DNA of 6,716 nucleotides, from NCBI GenBank assembly GCA_024636395.1, contig JAGXHD010000238.1, forward strand, positions 1 to 6,716. Reading direction: 5' to 3'. The position numbers were made by a program, and so were the translations under genes. Shown here one piece after another: positions 1-6,183 of this stretch. The DNA is from Sulfitobacter sp. Its GTDB lineage: Bacteria; Pseudomonadota; Alphaproteobacteria; Rhodobacterales; Rhodobacteraceae. Every line of letters starts with the position of its first letter. Position 1 is the first letter of the stretch. Under the pieces are notes generated by a model. That model saw only the letters and a list, made by a program, of their open reading frames with translations. It was not told where the DNA came from and searched no databases.

Positions 1-125
1 ATCTCTACAATCACGCAACAAACATCTGCATCGAGGTCGGGCGTCAGAATACTCCTGCGCATAATCGTCCCAGTTTCAATGATCTCGAAGAGGCTTTGAA
101 ATCGGTCAAGCAGGATGCAGCATGA
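1..125 (+). CDS. motA: Flagellar motor stator protein MotA, C-terminal end (5' truncated)
   Basis: The reading frame enters at base 3 and runs 40 codons to a TGA at 123-125; the rest of the gene lies outside the window. The peptide contains the stretch ICIEVGRQ followed by RPSFNDLEEALKSVK. This parallels the end of enterobacterial MotA as I remember it (an IAVEFGRK block, then RPSFIELEEHVRAVK), with similar spacing. MotA is the four-helix inner-membrane stator subunit that, with MotB, couples proton flow to flagellar rotation; the visible part would be the cytoplasmic C-terminal tail. The stop overlaps the next start in an ATGA, so the two genes are probably translated in a coupled way. The motB gene is not the downstream neighbour and must lie elsewhere. 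Only 40 residues are visible, so the family call rests on one motif block. Confidence 0.85.
   Translation, partial: LYNHATNICIEVGRQNTPAHNRPSFNDLEEALKSVKQDAA
112..115 (+). promoter_or_regulatory. Ribosome binding site of the 755-residue protein gene
   Basis: AGGA lies six bases before the ATG at 122, inside the last codons of motA. It supports the ATG at 122 as the true start, together with the signal peptide that begins directly there and the ATGA overlap with the motA stop. Confidence 0.6.
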
Positions 126-2389
126 TTCGCGCGATTTTATCTCTCAGTTTTTTCCTACTGTGGACTGCTGGCGCTTTCGCACAGTCTGCTTTGACAATCA
201 GGTCAGGCGAACATGATACATTTACGAGGCTTACATTTAATATGGTCCAAGGTTTGCAATGGCAGGTTACGCGTTCCTCCGGTTTTTTGAAAGTGAACTT
301 CTCAGAACCTTTTCAAGAGTTTGTTAGCTCAACGGTTTTCACCCGAATAGATCGTTTCCGCATCGCAGAATTATACCCACATGCCGATAGCAGGGGTCTG
401 GACATTGCCTTGAATTGCGACTGTGGGTTCAGGGCATATGTGGAAAGTGGTCTTCTTCTCGTGATCGATGTCGGTGAAACCTTGCCGAAACGAATTTCTA
501 CAGGCTCGGAGGGTTTCAAAGGAGCATCCGGATCAGATCCCGCGATCTTGTCTCCCGCTTTGCTTCCGGTGGTGACGGAAAGGCAACAGACGCGCCAGGC
601 TTTCCATGCGATGTCCCAGATCGATGCAGCAAACGGTGACACGCCCGCCAACCCGGAAGAGTTCAGATCATCTGAACCGGAATCGTCTTCCCTGCCGCTC
701 GAGGAAAAAGCGGGAGAGAAGAACGCGCTCGAACGGGTCGTGCACGAAATTAACAAGGCACAGAAACAGGGGCTTTTAATGGGGGCCGAACAGCAACGTG
801 AGGATTTACAACCTCCCCAAACTTCCGGCTCTTTGGTGTCAAATATCCGGATGCGCCGCTCCCAGTGGGATGATGGTGCAGAGCCTGCGGACGAGAACCA
901 GACGCAAACCGGCGCCGTGTGCCCCCCTATGCATTGGTTCGATTTCGCCGAGTGGGCACATCCGGGGGGTTTTTCTGCCGGGATCGGCGAATGGAGTTTG
1001 CGCCTTACAAAGGAATTCGACGTGATTGACGAGGAGGCTGTATTAAGTTTGGTCCGCCATTATCTACACTTCGGTTTTGGTGCAGAGGCTGACGCAACGC
1101 TGCGCCTGCTGGGGGATACGTTGCCGGAACACGAAATACTTTCCGCGCTGGCAAGGATTATCGATGAAGGGCACGATGCCGATCGTGGTCTGATGTTAGG
1201 GATGATGTCCTGCACCGGTCCGGCAGCGCTGTGGGCCACATTGTCCCACGCAGAACTCCCGCGATATGCCGACATGAATATCCCCGACGTTCGGCTCTCG
1301 TTCGATGCCCTTCCCCGTCACCTCAGGGTGCAGCTTGCGCCTGTTCTGGCCAATAAACTTGCGGCAGCAGGAAAGCCGGATATTGCGGAGGCAATTATGG
1401 CTAGCCTGTCCCTCGCACCGGCAGGAGCGTCGCCCGAACTTGATCTGACACAGGCAAGATTAGGCATTGAGCGCGGAGAACCCGGGCCTGCGGTACAGTC
1501 TCTTGAGACTGTGGCGCAGAGCAATTCCGATGCGTCACAGGAGGCTTTGATCCTCCTCGTGGAGAGCGCTGTAGATCAAGGGCAGGCCATTGATCAGGAA
1601 TTGGTTGATCTGGTCGCATTGGCCTTGTTCGAAAACCGGCGCTCACCACTTGCGACGGAACTGTTACGGGTTCACGCGCTGGCACTGGCACATGCCGGAC
1701 AGTTCACAACCGCCTTCTCGGAAATGGCGCGGCTGCGAGAGGATACAGCCGAAGGGTTTCCCGACAAGACCGTCTCACAGGTCATGGCACGTCTTGTCTC
1801 GCATGGCTCGGATATGGATTTCCTGCTGAACACACTGAACACGCCTGCCTTACCCCTTGAACCCGTGGTTGGAAACGCAACGGCACAGCGCTTGCTGACG
1901 CTTGGCTTCCCTGAGGCGGCGCAACAGATTCTTCAGGCCCCCGCGGACAGGCCGACGCAACAGGAAAGGCGTGAACTTCGTGCACAGACAGCCTTGGCGC
2001 TCGGCCGACCGCTTGAAGCCGAAGCAGAACTTCTGGGAGTGGAGAGTCCAACAGCCGATCTCCTGAGGGTCCAGGCCCGCGAGATGGTCCAGGATTATGC
2101 CGGGGCCTTGCGCAGTACCGACGCCTCAGATCCTTCAGAAACCCGCCGTGATCTGGCATGGCTGGCTGGCGACTGGTCGGCATTGGCTGCAAACGGAGAG
2201 GACAGCATGTCGCAGGCCGCCAGACTGGCGTTGGCACGCGACACAGGCAACCTTGAAGATACCGCAGAACCTGCAACCGAAGGCGTTTTGCGACAAACAA
2301 GAGAGTTGATTGCTGACAGCCAGGAATCGCGTGCAGTCGTCAAAGAGCTGCTGGCGGAATTTTTGGTCGATATGGAAGCCGCACCCTGA
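122..2389 (+). CDS. Large exported protein of unknown function with AMIN-like N-terminus and helical (TPR-like) repeats
   Basis: I do not recognise this as a named flagellar protein. The 755 residues begin with a clear Sec signal peptide (positive MIR, hydrophobic core, likely cleavage after AGAFA at residue 20), so the mature protein should be periplasmic. Residues about 23-118 alternate polar and hydrophobic residues as in a beta domain, and the opening (SGEHDTFTRLTF) resembles AMIN-type domains; this likeness is by eye. Residues about 120-262 form a Ser/Glu/Gln/Pro-rich linker, probably disordered. Residues about 268-750 are Ala/Leu-rich helices with small-residue turns such as AAAGKPDIAEAIM and LTLGFPEAAQQIL, typical of a TPR-like solenoid. 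Its four cysteines (99, 101, 267, 364) could form disulfides. It is coupled to motA by a 4-base overlap and lies upstream of a peptidoglycan lytic enzyme, suggesting a periplasmic stator or wall role. A function like rhizobial MotC (a periplasmic motility protein) is one possibility, without demonstrated homology. The 5' part is clearly more AT-rich than flhA. Confidence 0.93.
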   Translation: MIRAILSLSFFLLWTAGAFAQSALTIRSGEHDTFTRLTFNMVQGLQWQVTRSSGFLKVNFSEPFQEFVSSTVFTRIDRFRIAELYPHADSRGLDIALNCDCGFRAYVESGLLLVIDVGETLPKRISTGSEGFKGASGSDPAILSPALLPVVTERQQTRQAFHAMSQIDAANGDTPANPEEFRSSEPESSSLPLEEKAGEKNALERVVHEINKAQKQGLLMGAEQQREDLQPPQTSGSLVSNIRMRRSQWDDGAEPADENQTQTGAVCPPMHWFDFAEWAHPGGFSAGIGEWSLRLTKEFDVIDEEAVLSLVRHYLHFGFGAEADATLRLLGDTLPEHEILSALARIIDEGHDADRGLMLGMMSCTGPAALWATLSHAELPRYADMNIPDVRLSFDALPRHLRVQLAPVLANKLAAAGKPDIAEAIMASLSLAPAGASPELDLTQARLGIERGEPGPAVQSLETVAQSNSDASQEALILLVESAVDQGQAIDQELVDLVALALFENRRSPLATELLRVHALALAHAGQFTTAFSEMARLREDTAEGFPDKTVSQVMARLVSHGSDMDFLLNTLNTPALPLEPVVGNATAQRLLTLGFPEAAQQILQAPADRPTQQERRELRAQTALALGRPLEAEAELLGVESPTADLLRVQAREMVQDYAGALRSTDASDPSETRRDLAWLAGDWSALAANGEDSMSQAARLALARDTGNLEDTAEPATEGVLRQTRELIADSQESRAVVKELLAEFLVDMEAAP

Positions 2390-2464
2390 TCGCTCAATTT
2401 TCCAAGAATGTTTTCCGCCAGCGGCAATGCTTACCGAATCTAAACCTCTGCCCCGCAAGCTTGA
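2390..2464 (+). other. Intergenic gap before the transglycosylase gene
   Basis: This is the only sizeable gap in the window: 75 bases, or up to 150 if the downstream gene starts at the later TTG. I find no convincing CtrA box (TTAA-N7-TTAA), sigma-54 -24/-12 pair, or hairpin plus T-run terminator. All genes face the same way and the other junctions are within 11 bases, so read-through transcription is likely. An internal promoter here is possible but not visible. Confidence 0.5.
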
Positions 2465-3316
2465 ATGGCGACAACTTGTTCAGGGGCCATCAGTTTGCAA
2501 GATAAATGCACTAAATCCTCACGATCCGGGAAACAGCCATTGGTTGGAGAGATCCGGCGATGCTGGCCACCTCTTCCATCCGCTGACATATGCCGGCGTG
2601 TACGGAGCATCGTCGCGGCTGTTACGCTTTTTGCTGTCGTATTCGGGCCTCTCCAAGCTGCACCGGAAAAAACCGCGACCGACCGCGAGGCAGAGCTGTG
2701 CGACCGCGCTGCGCAAGCAGCGGCAAACGGGTCCGGCGTGCCCGTCGGCGTATTGCGCGCCATAACCAGAACAGAGACTGGCCGGGCAAAAAACGGGCTG
2801 ACAGAACCATGGCCCTGGGCTGTGAACATGGAGGGCCGCAGCCTGTGGTTCGATACGCAGTCGGAGGCAATGTCATATGTGTACGATCATTTCACTACAG
2901 GGGCGCGCAGCTTTGATGTCGGCTGTTTCCAGATCAATTACCGATGGCACGGCGCAAACTTCACCTCCATCGAACAGATGTTCGACCCATATGCGAATGC
3001 ACGCTATGCTGCGGCATTTCTGAAAAACCTGTTCGACCAGAGCGGTGATTGGCGATCTGCGGCAGGCGCATTCCACTCTCGCACCCCCGCACTCGCGGAC
3101 AGATATATCAGACGGTTCGATGCGATTTCGGATGAGATCGCAAACACGCAACTTAGTGACAGAACCTTTAACAGGATCGTCGGACACGTCAGAGATAACC
3201 GCTTTCCTCTGCTGCAAGCTGGCAACTCATCCGGCCTCGGCTCGCTGGTGCCGCTTGCCGACACCGGCGCGGCATCTCCGGTCATCACTTTGAACGCCAG
3301 CCCCGGAAATTGGTAG
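2465..3316 (+). CDS. Secreted lytic transglycosylase (SLT domain), probably flagellar
   Basis: The enzyme cleaves the MurNAc-GlcNAc bond of peptidoglycan in the periplasm, probably making room for the flagellar rod. Numbering from the ATG at 2465 (283 residues), a hydrophobic export segment spans about 48-65 (SIVAAVTLFAVVFGPLQA). The SLT domain follows at about 75-220. The likely catalytic Glu is E104 in AITRTETGR. The substrate-cleft motif is GCFQIN (153-158), followed by RWHG, and the AFHSRTP block (202-208) replaces the AYNAG motif of Slt70-type enzymes. A tail of about 59 residues, ending in NW, follows the catalytic fold. The first ~45 residues before the signal segment look non-native and the ATG has no good SD; in-frame TTG codons at 2495 (after AGGGG) and 2540 (after GGGAAA) are alternatives. 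The stop is 4 bases before flhA. It resembles in role Rhodobacter sphaeroides SltF, a flagellum-specific transglycosylase; orthology is not established here. Confidence 0.9.
   Translation: MATTCSGAISLQDKCTKSSRSGKQPLVGEIRRCWPPLPSADICRRVRSIVAAVTLFAVVFGPLQAAPEKTATDREAELCDRAAQAAANGSGVPVGVLRAITRTETGRAKNGLTEPWPWAVNMEGRSLWFDTQSEAMSYVYDHFTTGARSFDVGCFQINYRWHGANFTSIEQMFDPYANARYAAAFLKNLFDQSGDWRSAAGAFHSRTPALADRYIRRFDAISDEIANTQLSDRTFNRIVGHVRDNRFPLLQAGNSSGLGSLVPLADTGAASPVITLNASPGNW
2546..2551 (+). promoter_or_regulatory. Strong Shine-Dalgarno-like GGAGAG near the transglycosylase start
   Basis: GGAGAG lies eight bases before an ATG at 2560. That ATG is one frame off the transglycosylase frame and opens a reading frame of only eight codons ending in TGA at 2584-2586. 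It may be a leader peptide start, a chance match, or the remains of the original start if an indel separates it from the signal-peptide codons. Confidence 0.35.
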
Positions 3317-3320
3317 CCTG

Positions 3321-5396
3321 ATGATACGTTCGATTCTGGCACCAACAGTGTTGCTGGCAATGGGGCTCATGATGATCATCGTCATGATGATCCTGCCCAT
3401 GCCGGCTTGGGTGCTTGACGTTGGTCTGGCCTTGTCCTTTGCACTGGCGATCTTGATTTTCACGGTCACACTTTTCATCGAGCGCCCGCTGGATTTTTCC
3501 GCATTCCCAACAATTCTGCTGACAACCTTGATGCTGAGGCTGTCGCTGAACATCTCTTCGACGAAGCTCATCATCGGCCAGGGACACACTGGAACTGACG
3601 CTGCCGGAGACGTGATCCAGGGGTTTGCCAGCTTTGTCATGGGCGGCAACATCTTTCTGGGCCTCGTGGTGTTTTGTGTGCTTTTGATCGTCAACTTTCT
3701 GGTCATCACCAAAGGCGCGGCGCGTATGGCGGAGGTCGGTGCCGGGTTTGCTCTGGATGCGATGCCGGGCAAGCAGATGGCTATCGACAGTGATGTTGCC
3801 GCCGGTTCGATCGACCATGCCGAGGCAAAGGCGCGGCGTGAGCGGGAACAGCAGGAGACCACGTTTTTCGGATCACTGGACGGGGCGTCGAAATTCGTGA
3901 AAGGCGACGCGATCGCCGGTCTTCTGATCACACTGCTGAACCTCGTGATGGGCCTCGCCATGGGCCTGATCGTGCACGGCATGCCGCTGAAGAAGGCCTT
4001 TGAAACCTACGCGATCCTGACAGTGGGCGATGGCCTGGTCACGCAGATCCCGGCTGTGATCATTTCGATTGCGGCGGCACTTCTGCTTGCGCGAGGGGGA
4101 GCGACAGGTGCCACCGACCTTGCCTTGGTATCGCAGCTGGGAAAATACCCGGCTGCCTTGGGCGCGGTTGCCATGCTTCTTGCCGTTTTTGCCTTGATGC
4201 CCGGCTTGCCGTTTGTCCCCTTTATCGGGGGAAGTTTGCTGCTGGGATTCGCTGCTGTCTATGTCTCGCGCATGTCCGGAATTCATTCCGACGACACAAA
4301 AGACCCTGCGGAAGCTGCCCCCACAAGCCCGTCTCGGTCACTGGGCGATGTTCTGAATGTGGATGATATCCATGTCGAGTTCGCGCCTGATCTGGTTGCC
4401 ATGATCCTTGACGCAGGTACGGGGCTGGATGTGAGGGTAACCAACATGCGAACCCATGTCGCCAAGGCTTTCGGCCTTGTTCTGCCTGAGATAAGGCTCA
4501 CCGATGATCACAGCCTGCCAGCCGGAACCTATGTCATCCGCATTCAAGGCGTCGAGCAGGTGCGTGCAAGGCTCTACCCGGATCAGGTGATGGCTCTCCC
4601 GCAAAGCGCCACAACGGCCCTGCCTCCGGGCACTGACGTGCGCGAGCCGGTCTACAATGCGCCGGCGCGCTGGATCGACTCGTCGTCTCAGGACGCGCTC
4701 ATCCTGTCCGGGGTGACCGTGGTCACCCCGGTCGAAGTTCTCGCCACCCACCTTCTCGAGGTGATCAAGCGCAATCTGGGCCGCCTGCTTACCCTCAAGT
4801 CGCTTCGCCGCATCCTCGATGAAACCACCCGCCTGTCCGATCCCGACCGAGCCGAGGCCAACCGCAGGCTGCTTGACGAGCTTATCCCCGACAGGGTGAC
4901 AATCGAGATGCTCCATGCGGTGCTCCGGCTGCTGCTTGAAGAACAGGTCTCCATCCGCAACCTGCCGCTCATCCTCGAAGCAGTTGCAGAGGGAAGGTTG
5001 ATGTATGCTTCGGCAGAAGGAGTGTGCGACCACGTGCGAAAGCGGCTCGGCTTTCAACTCGTTGCAGAACTGCGGCGGGAGGACGGGACCATACCGCTCA
5101 TCCAGCTCGCCTCGGACTGGGAGGATGTCTTCACCACCTATCAGATCGACGGAGAACGCAATGGTGTGGATATCGCCCTTCCGCCCGATATGTTCAACCG
5201 TCTCGCCGAATCTGTCAGCGACCAGGTAAACGCGGCCAGCGAGCGGGGTGTATTTCCTGCCGTCGTCACCTCGACCCGCCGCCGCCGCTTTCTGCAAACC
5301 ATGATGAAGGCCCGCGGCATTGCCAATCCTGTCCTGTCATTCGAAGAAATCGGGTTGGAAGGGAAGCCTTCACTTGTCGGTGTCGTTGCCGCATGA
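3321..5396 (+). CDS. flhA: Flagellar type III export gate protein FlhA
   Basis: FlhA forms the nonameric ring of the flagellar export gate: its membrane part takes part in proton-driven export and its cytoplasmic part docks chaperone-substrate complexes. The 691 residues match the usual family length. Hydrophobic helices fill about residues 5-315. The FHIPEP signature region spans about 128-160 (VITKGAARMAEVGAGFALD, then MPGKQMAID), followed by LDGASKFVKGDAIAG at 186-200. With a constant offset of 12, residues equivalent to Salmonella D45, R85, R147, D158, D199, K203, D208 and R270 are all present (D33, R73, R135, D146, D187, K191, D196, R258). R94 is Lys (K82) and R154 is Gly (G142), which is unusual. 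The cytoplasmic domain covers about 345-691, including VVTPVEVLATHLLEVIK at 467-483. The start lies 4 bases after the transglycosylase stop, and the end overlaps fliR in an ATGA. Confidence 0.98.
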   Translation: MIRSILAPTVLLAMGLMMIIVMMILPMPAWVLDVGLALSFALAILIFTVTLFIERPLDFSAFPTILLTTLMLRLSLNISSTKLIIGQGHTGTDAAGDVIQGFASFVMGGNIFLGLVVFCVLLIVNFLVITKGAARMAEVGAGFALDAMPGKQMAIDSDVAAGSIDHAEAKARREREQQETTFFGSLDGASKFVKGDAIAGLLITLLNLVMGLAMGLIVHGMPLKKAFETYAILTVGDGLVTQIPAVIISIAAALLLARGGATGATDLALVSQLGKYPAALGAVAMLLAVFALMPGLPFVPFIGGSLLLGFAAVYVSRMSGIHSDDTKDPAEAAPTSPSRSLGDVLNVDDIHVEFAPDLVAMILDAGTGLDVRVTNMRTHVAKAFGLVLPEIRLTDDHSLPAGTYVIRIQGVEQVRARLYPDQVMALPQSATTALPPGTDVREPVYNAPARWIDSSSQDALILSGVTVVTPVEVLATHLLEVIKRNLGRLLTLKSLRRILDETTRLSDPDRAEANRRLLDELIPDRVTIEMLHAVLRLLLEEQVSIRNLPLILEAVAEGRLMYASAEGVCDHVRKRLGFQLVAELRREDGTIPLIQLASDWEDVFTTYQIDGERNGVDIALPPDMFNRLAESVSDQVNAASERGVFPAVVTSTRRRRFLQTMMKARGIANPVLSFEEIGLEGKPSLVGVVAA
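4708..4731. repeat. Perfect 11-bp inverted repeat inside flhA
   Basis: The arms CCGGGGTGACC (4708-4718) and GGTCACCCCGG (4721-4731) are exact reverse complements separated by GT. They lie in the coding sequence for SGVTVVTPV in the FlhA cytoplasmic domain. A two-base loop cannot close fully, so an RNA hairpin would open a pair or two at the tip. No T-run follows, so it is not a standard terminator. Confidence 0.8.
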
Positions 5397-6172
5397 CGCA
5401 GGAACTGGGTGATCTGGCCACGCTCTATCAGGAGGCCTTATGGCACGGCTTTCTCGTGTTTCTGCGGGTTGGTGCTGTAATGAGCGTACTTCCAGCGTTT
5501 GGCGAACAATCCGTACCACTTCGCGTGAAGCTTGGGCTCGCCATGTGTTTTACCGCCATCGTAGTACACGCGGTCCCCCAAGCCCCCATGTCGGCGGCGC
5601 TCTATTCCCTGAACGGGCTGGTGCGATACCTGATGACCGAGACGGTGAACGGTCTTGCCATCGGGTTGGGCTTTCGGCTGTTTGTCTTTGCACTTCAAAC
5701 GGCAGGCGTCATTGCGGCGCAGGCACTTTCCTTGTCCCAGATCCTTGGCGGGGCGGGCGCAGACCCTATGCCAGCTCTCGGTCAGGTATTGGTCGTTTCC
5801 GGACTGGCGCTTGCCGTTATGGCGGGGCTGCATGTCGAGGCTGCAAAAGCTATGGTGCTTTCCTATTCGGCGCTGCCGCTTGGTCAGTTTCCGCTTTCCG
5901 TCGATCTTTCCCGATGGGGCATCGCGCAGATCGCCCGCAGCTTCTGGCTGGCCTTCACGCTGGCCGCACCATTTCTTGTGGTGTCACTGCTCTACAACCT
6001 CACATTGGGGGTGATCAATCGGGCCATGCCGCAATTGATGGTGGCCTTCATCGGCGCGCCTGCGATCACGCTCGCCGCACTGGTGCTCATGATGTTGCTT
6101 GCGCCATTCATCTTGATGGTCTGGCTCGACGCTCTCGCGACCTTTGCAAGCAATCCACTCGGCGCAAATTGA
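5393..6172 (+). CDS. fliR: Flagellar type III export gate protein FliR
   Basis: FliR joins FliP and FliQ in the helical core of the export gate and contacts FlhB. The 259 residues match the usual family length (about 260). It is almost wholly hydrophobic, with helical segments near 14-34, 44-62, 72-115, 129-150, 180-205 and 215-248. Family features visible are FLRVGAVMSVLPAFGEQSVP (23-42) followed by R44 and K46, ETVNGLAIGLGF (83-94), AGVIAAQ (104-110), and YNLTLGVINRAMPQLMVAFI (201-220) with its conserved N-x(3)-G-x(3)-R-x(2)-PQ pattern. The ATG at 5393 overlaps the flhA stop in ATGA and gives a protein aligned with the family N-terminus. An upstream in-frame ATG at 5024 would add 123 arginine- and cysteine-rich residues read out of frame from flhA and is rejected. 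The local SD is weak (CGGTG), which suits translational coupling. fliP and fliQ are not in the window. Confidence 0.97.
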   Translation: MTQELGDLATLYQEALWHGFLVFLRVGAVMSVLPAFGEQSVPLRVKLGLAMCFTAIVVHAVPQAPMSAALYSLNGLVRYLMTETVNGLAIGLGFRLFVFALQTAGVIAAQALSLSQILGGAGADPMPALGQVLVVSGLALAVMAGLHVEAAKAMVLSYSALPLGQFPLSVDLSRWGIAQIARSFWLAFTLAAPFLVVSLLYNLTLGVINRAMPQLMVAFIGAPAITLAALVLMMLLAPFILMVWLDALATFASNPLGAN

Positions 6173-6183
6173 AATGGTGATAA

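Noticed and set aside
1681..1696. TGGCAC-containing stretch resembling a sigma-54 promoter
   Set aside because: It is within a coding region and lacks the TTGC -12 element at the required spacing.
1782..2300. 172-residue minus-strand open frame in the unknown gene
   Set aside because: Its Arg/Pro/Cys-rich translation looks random, while the + strand frame gives a coherent exported helical-repeat protein.
2408..2443. Small open frame of 11 codons in the gap before the transglycosylase
   Set aside because: There is no ribosome binding site and nothing recognisable in the peptide; it is most likely chance.
3368..3392. Repeated CATGATGATC (15-base period) and a palindrome GATGATCATC near the flhA start
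   Set aside because: It is explained by Met/Ile codons of the first membrane helix (MMIIVMMI), a low-complexity coding effect.
3227..3982. 251-residue open frame on the minus strand over the transglycosylase end and flhA start
   Set aside because: It spans two well-supported + strand genes and its Ser/Pro/Arg-rich composition fits an antisense shadow.
4338..5297. 319-residue open frame on the minus strand opposite flhA
   Set aside because: It lies fully inside flhA, has no recognisable domain, is rich in His/Arg/Gly as expected of an antisense shadow, and flhA is unmistakable on the other strand.
5024..5392. N-terminal extension of FliR from an upstream in-frame ATG
   Set aside because: The added residues are flhA read in another frame (many Arg, Cys, Ser), and the FliR family begins at the ATG at 5393.
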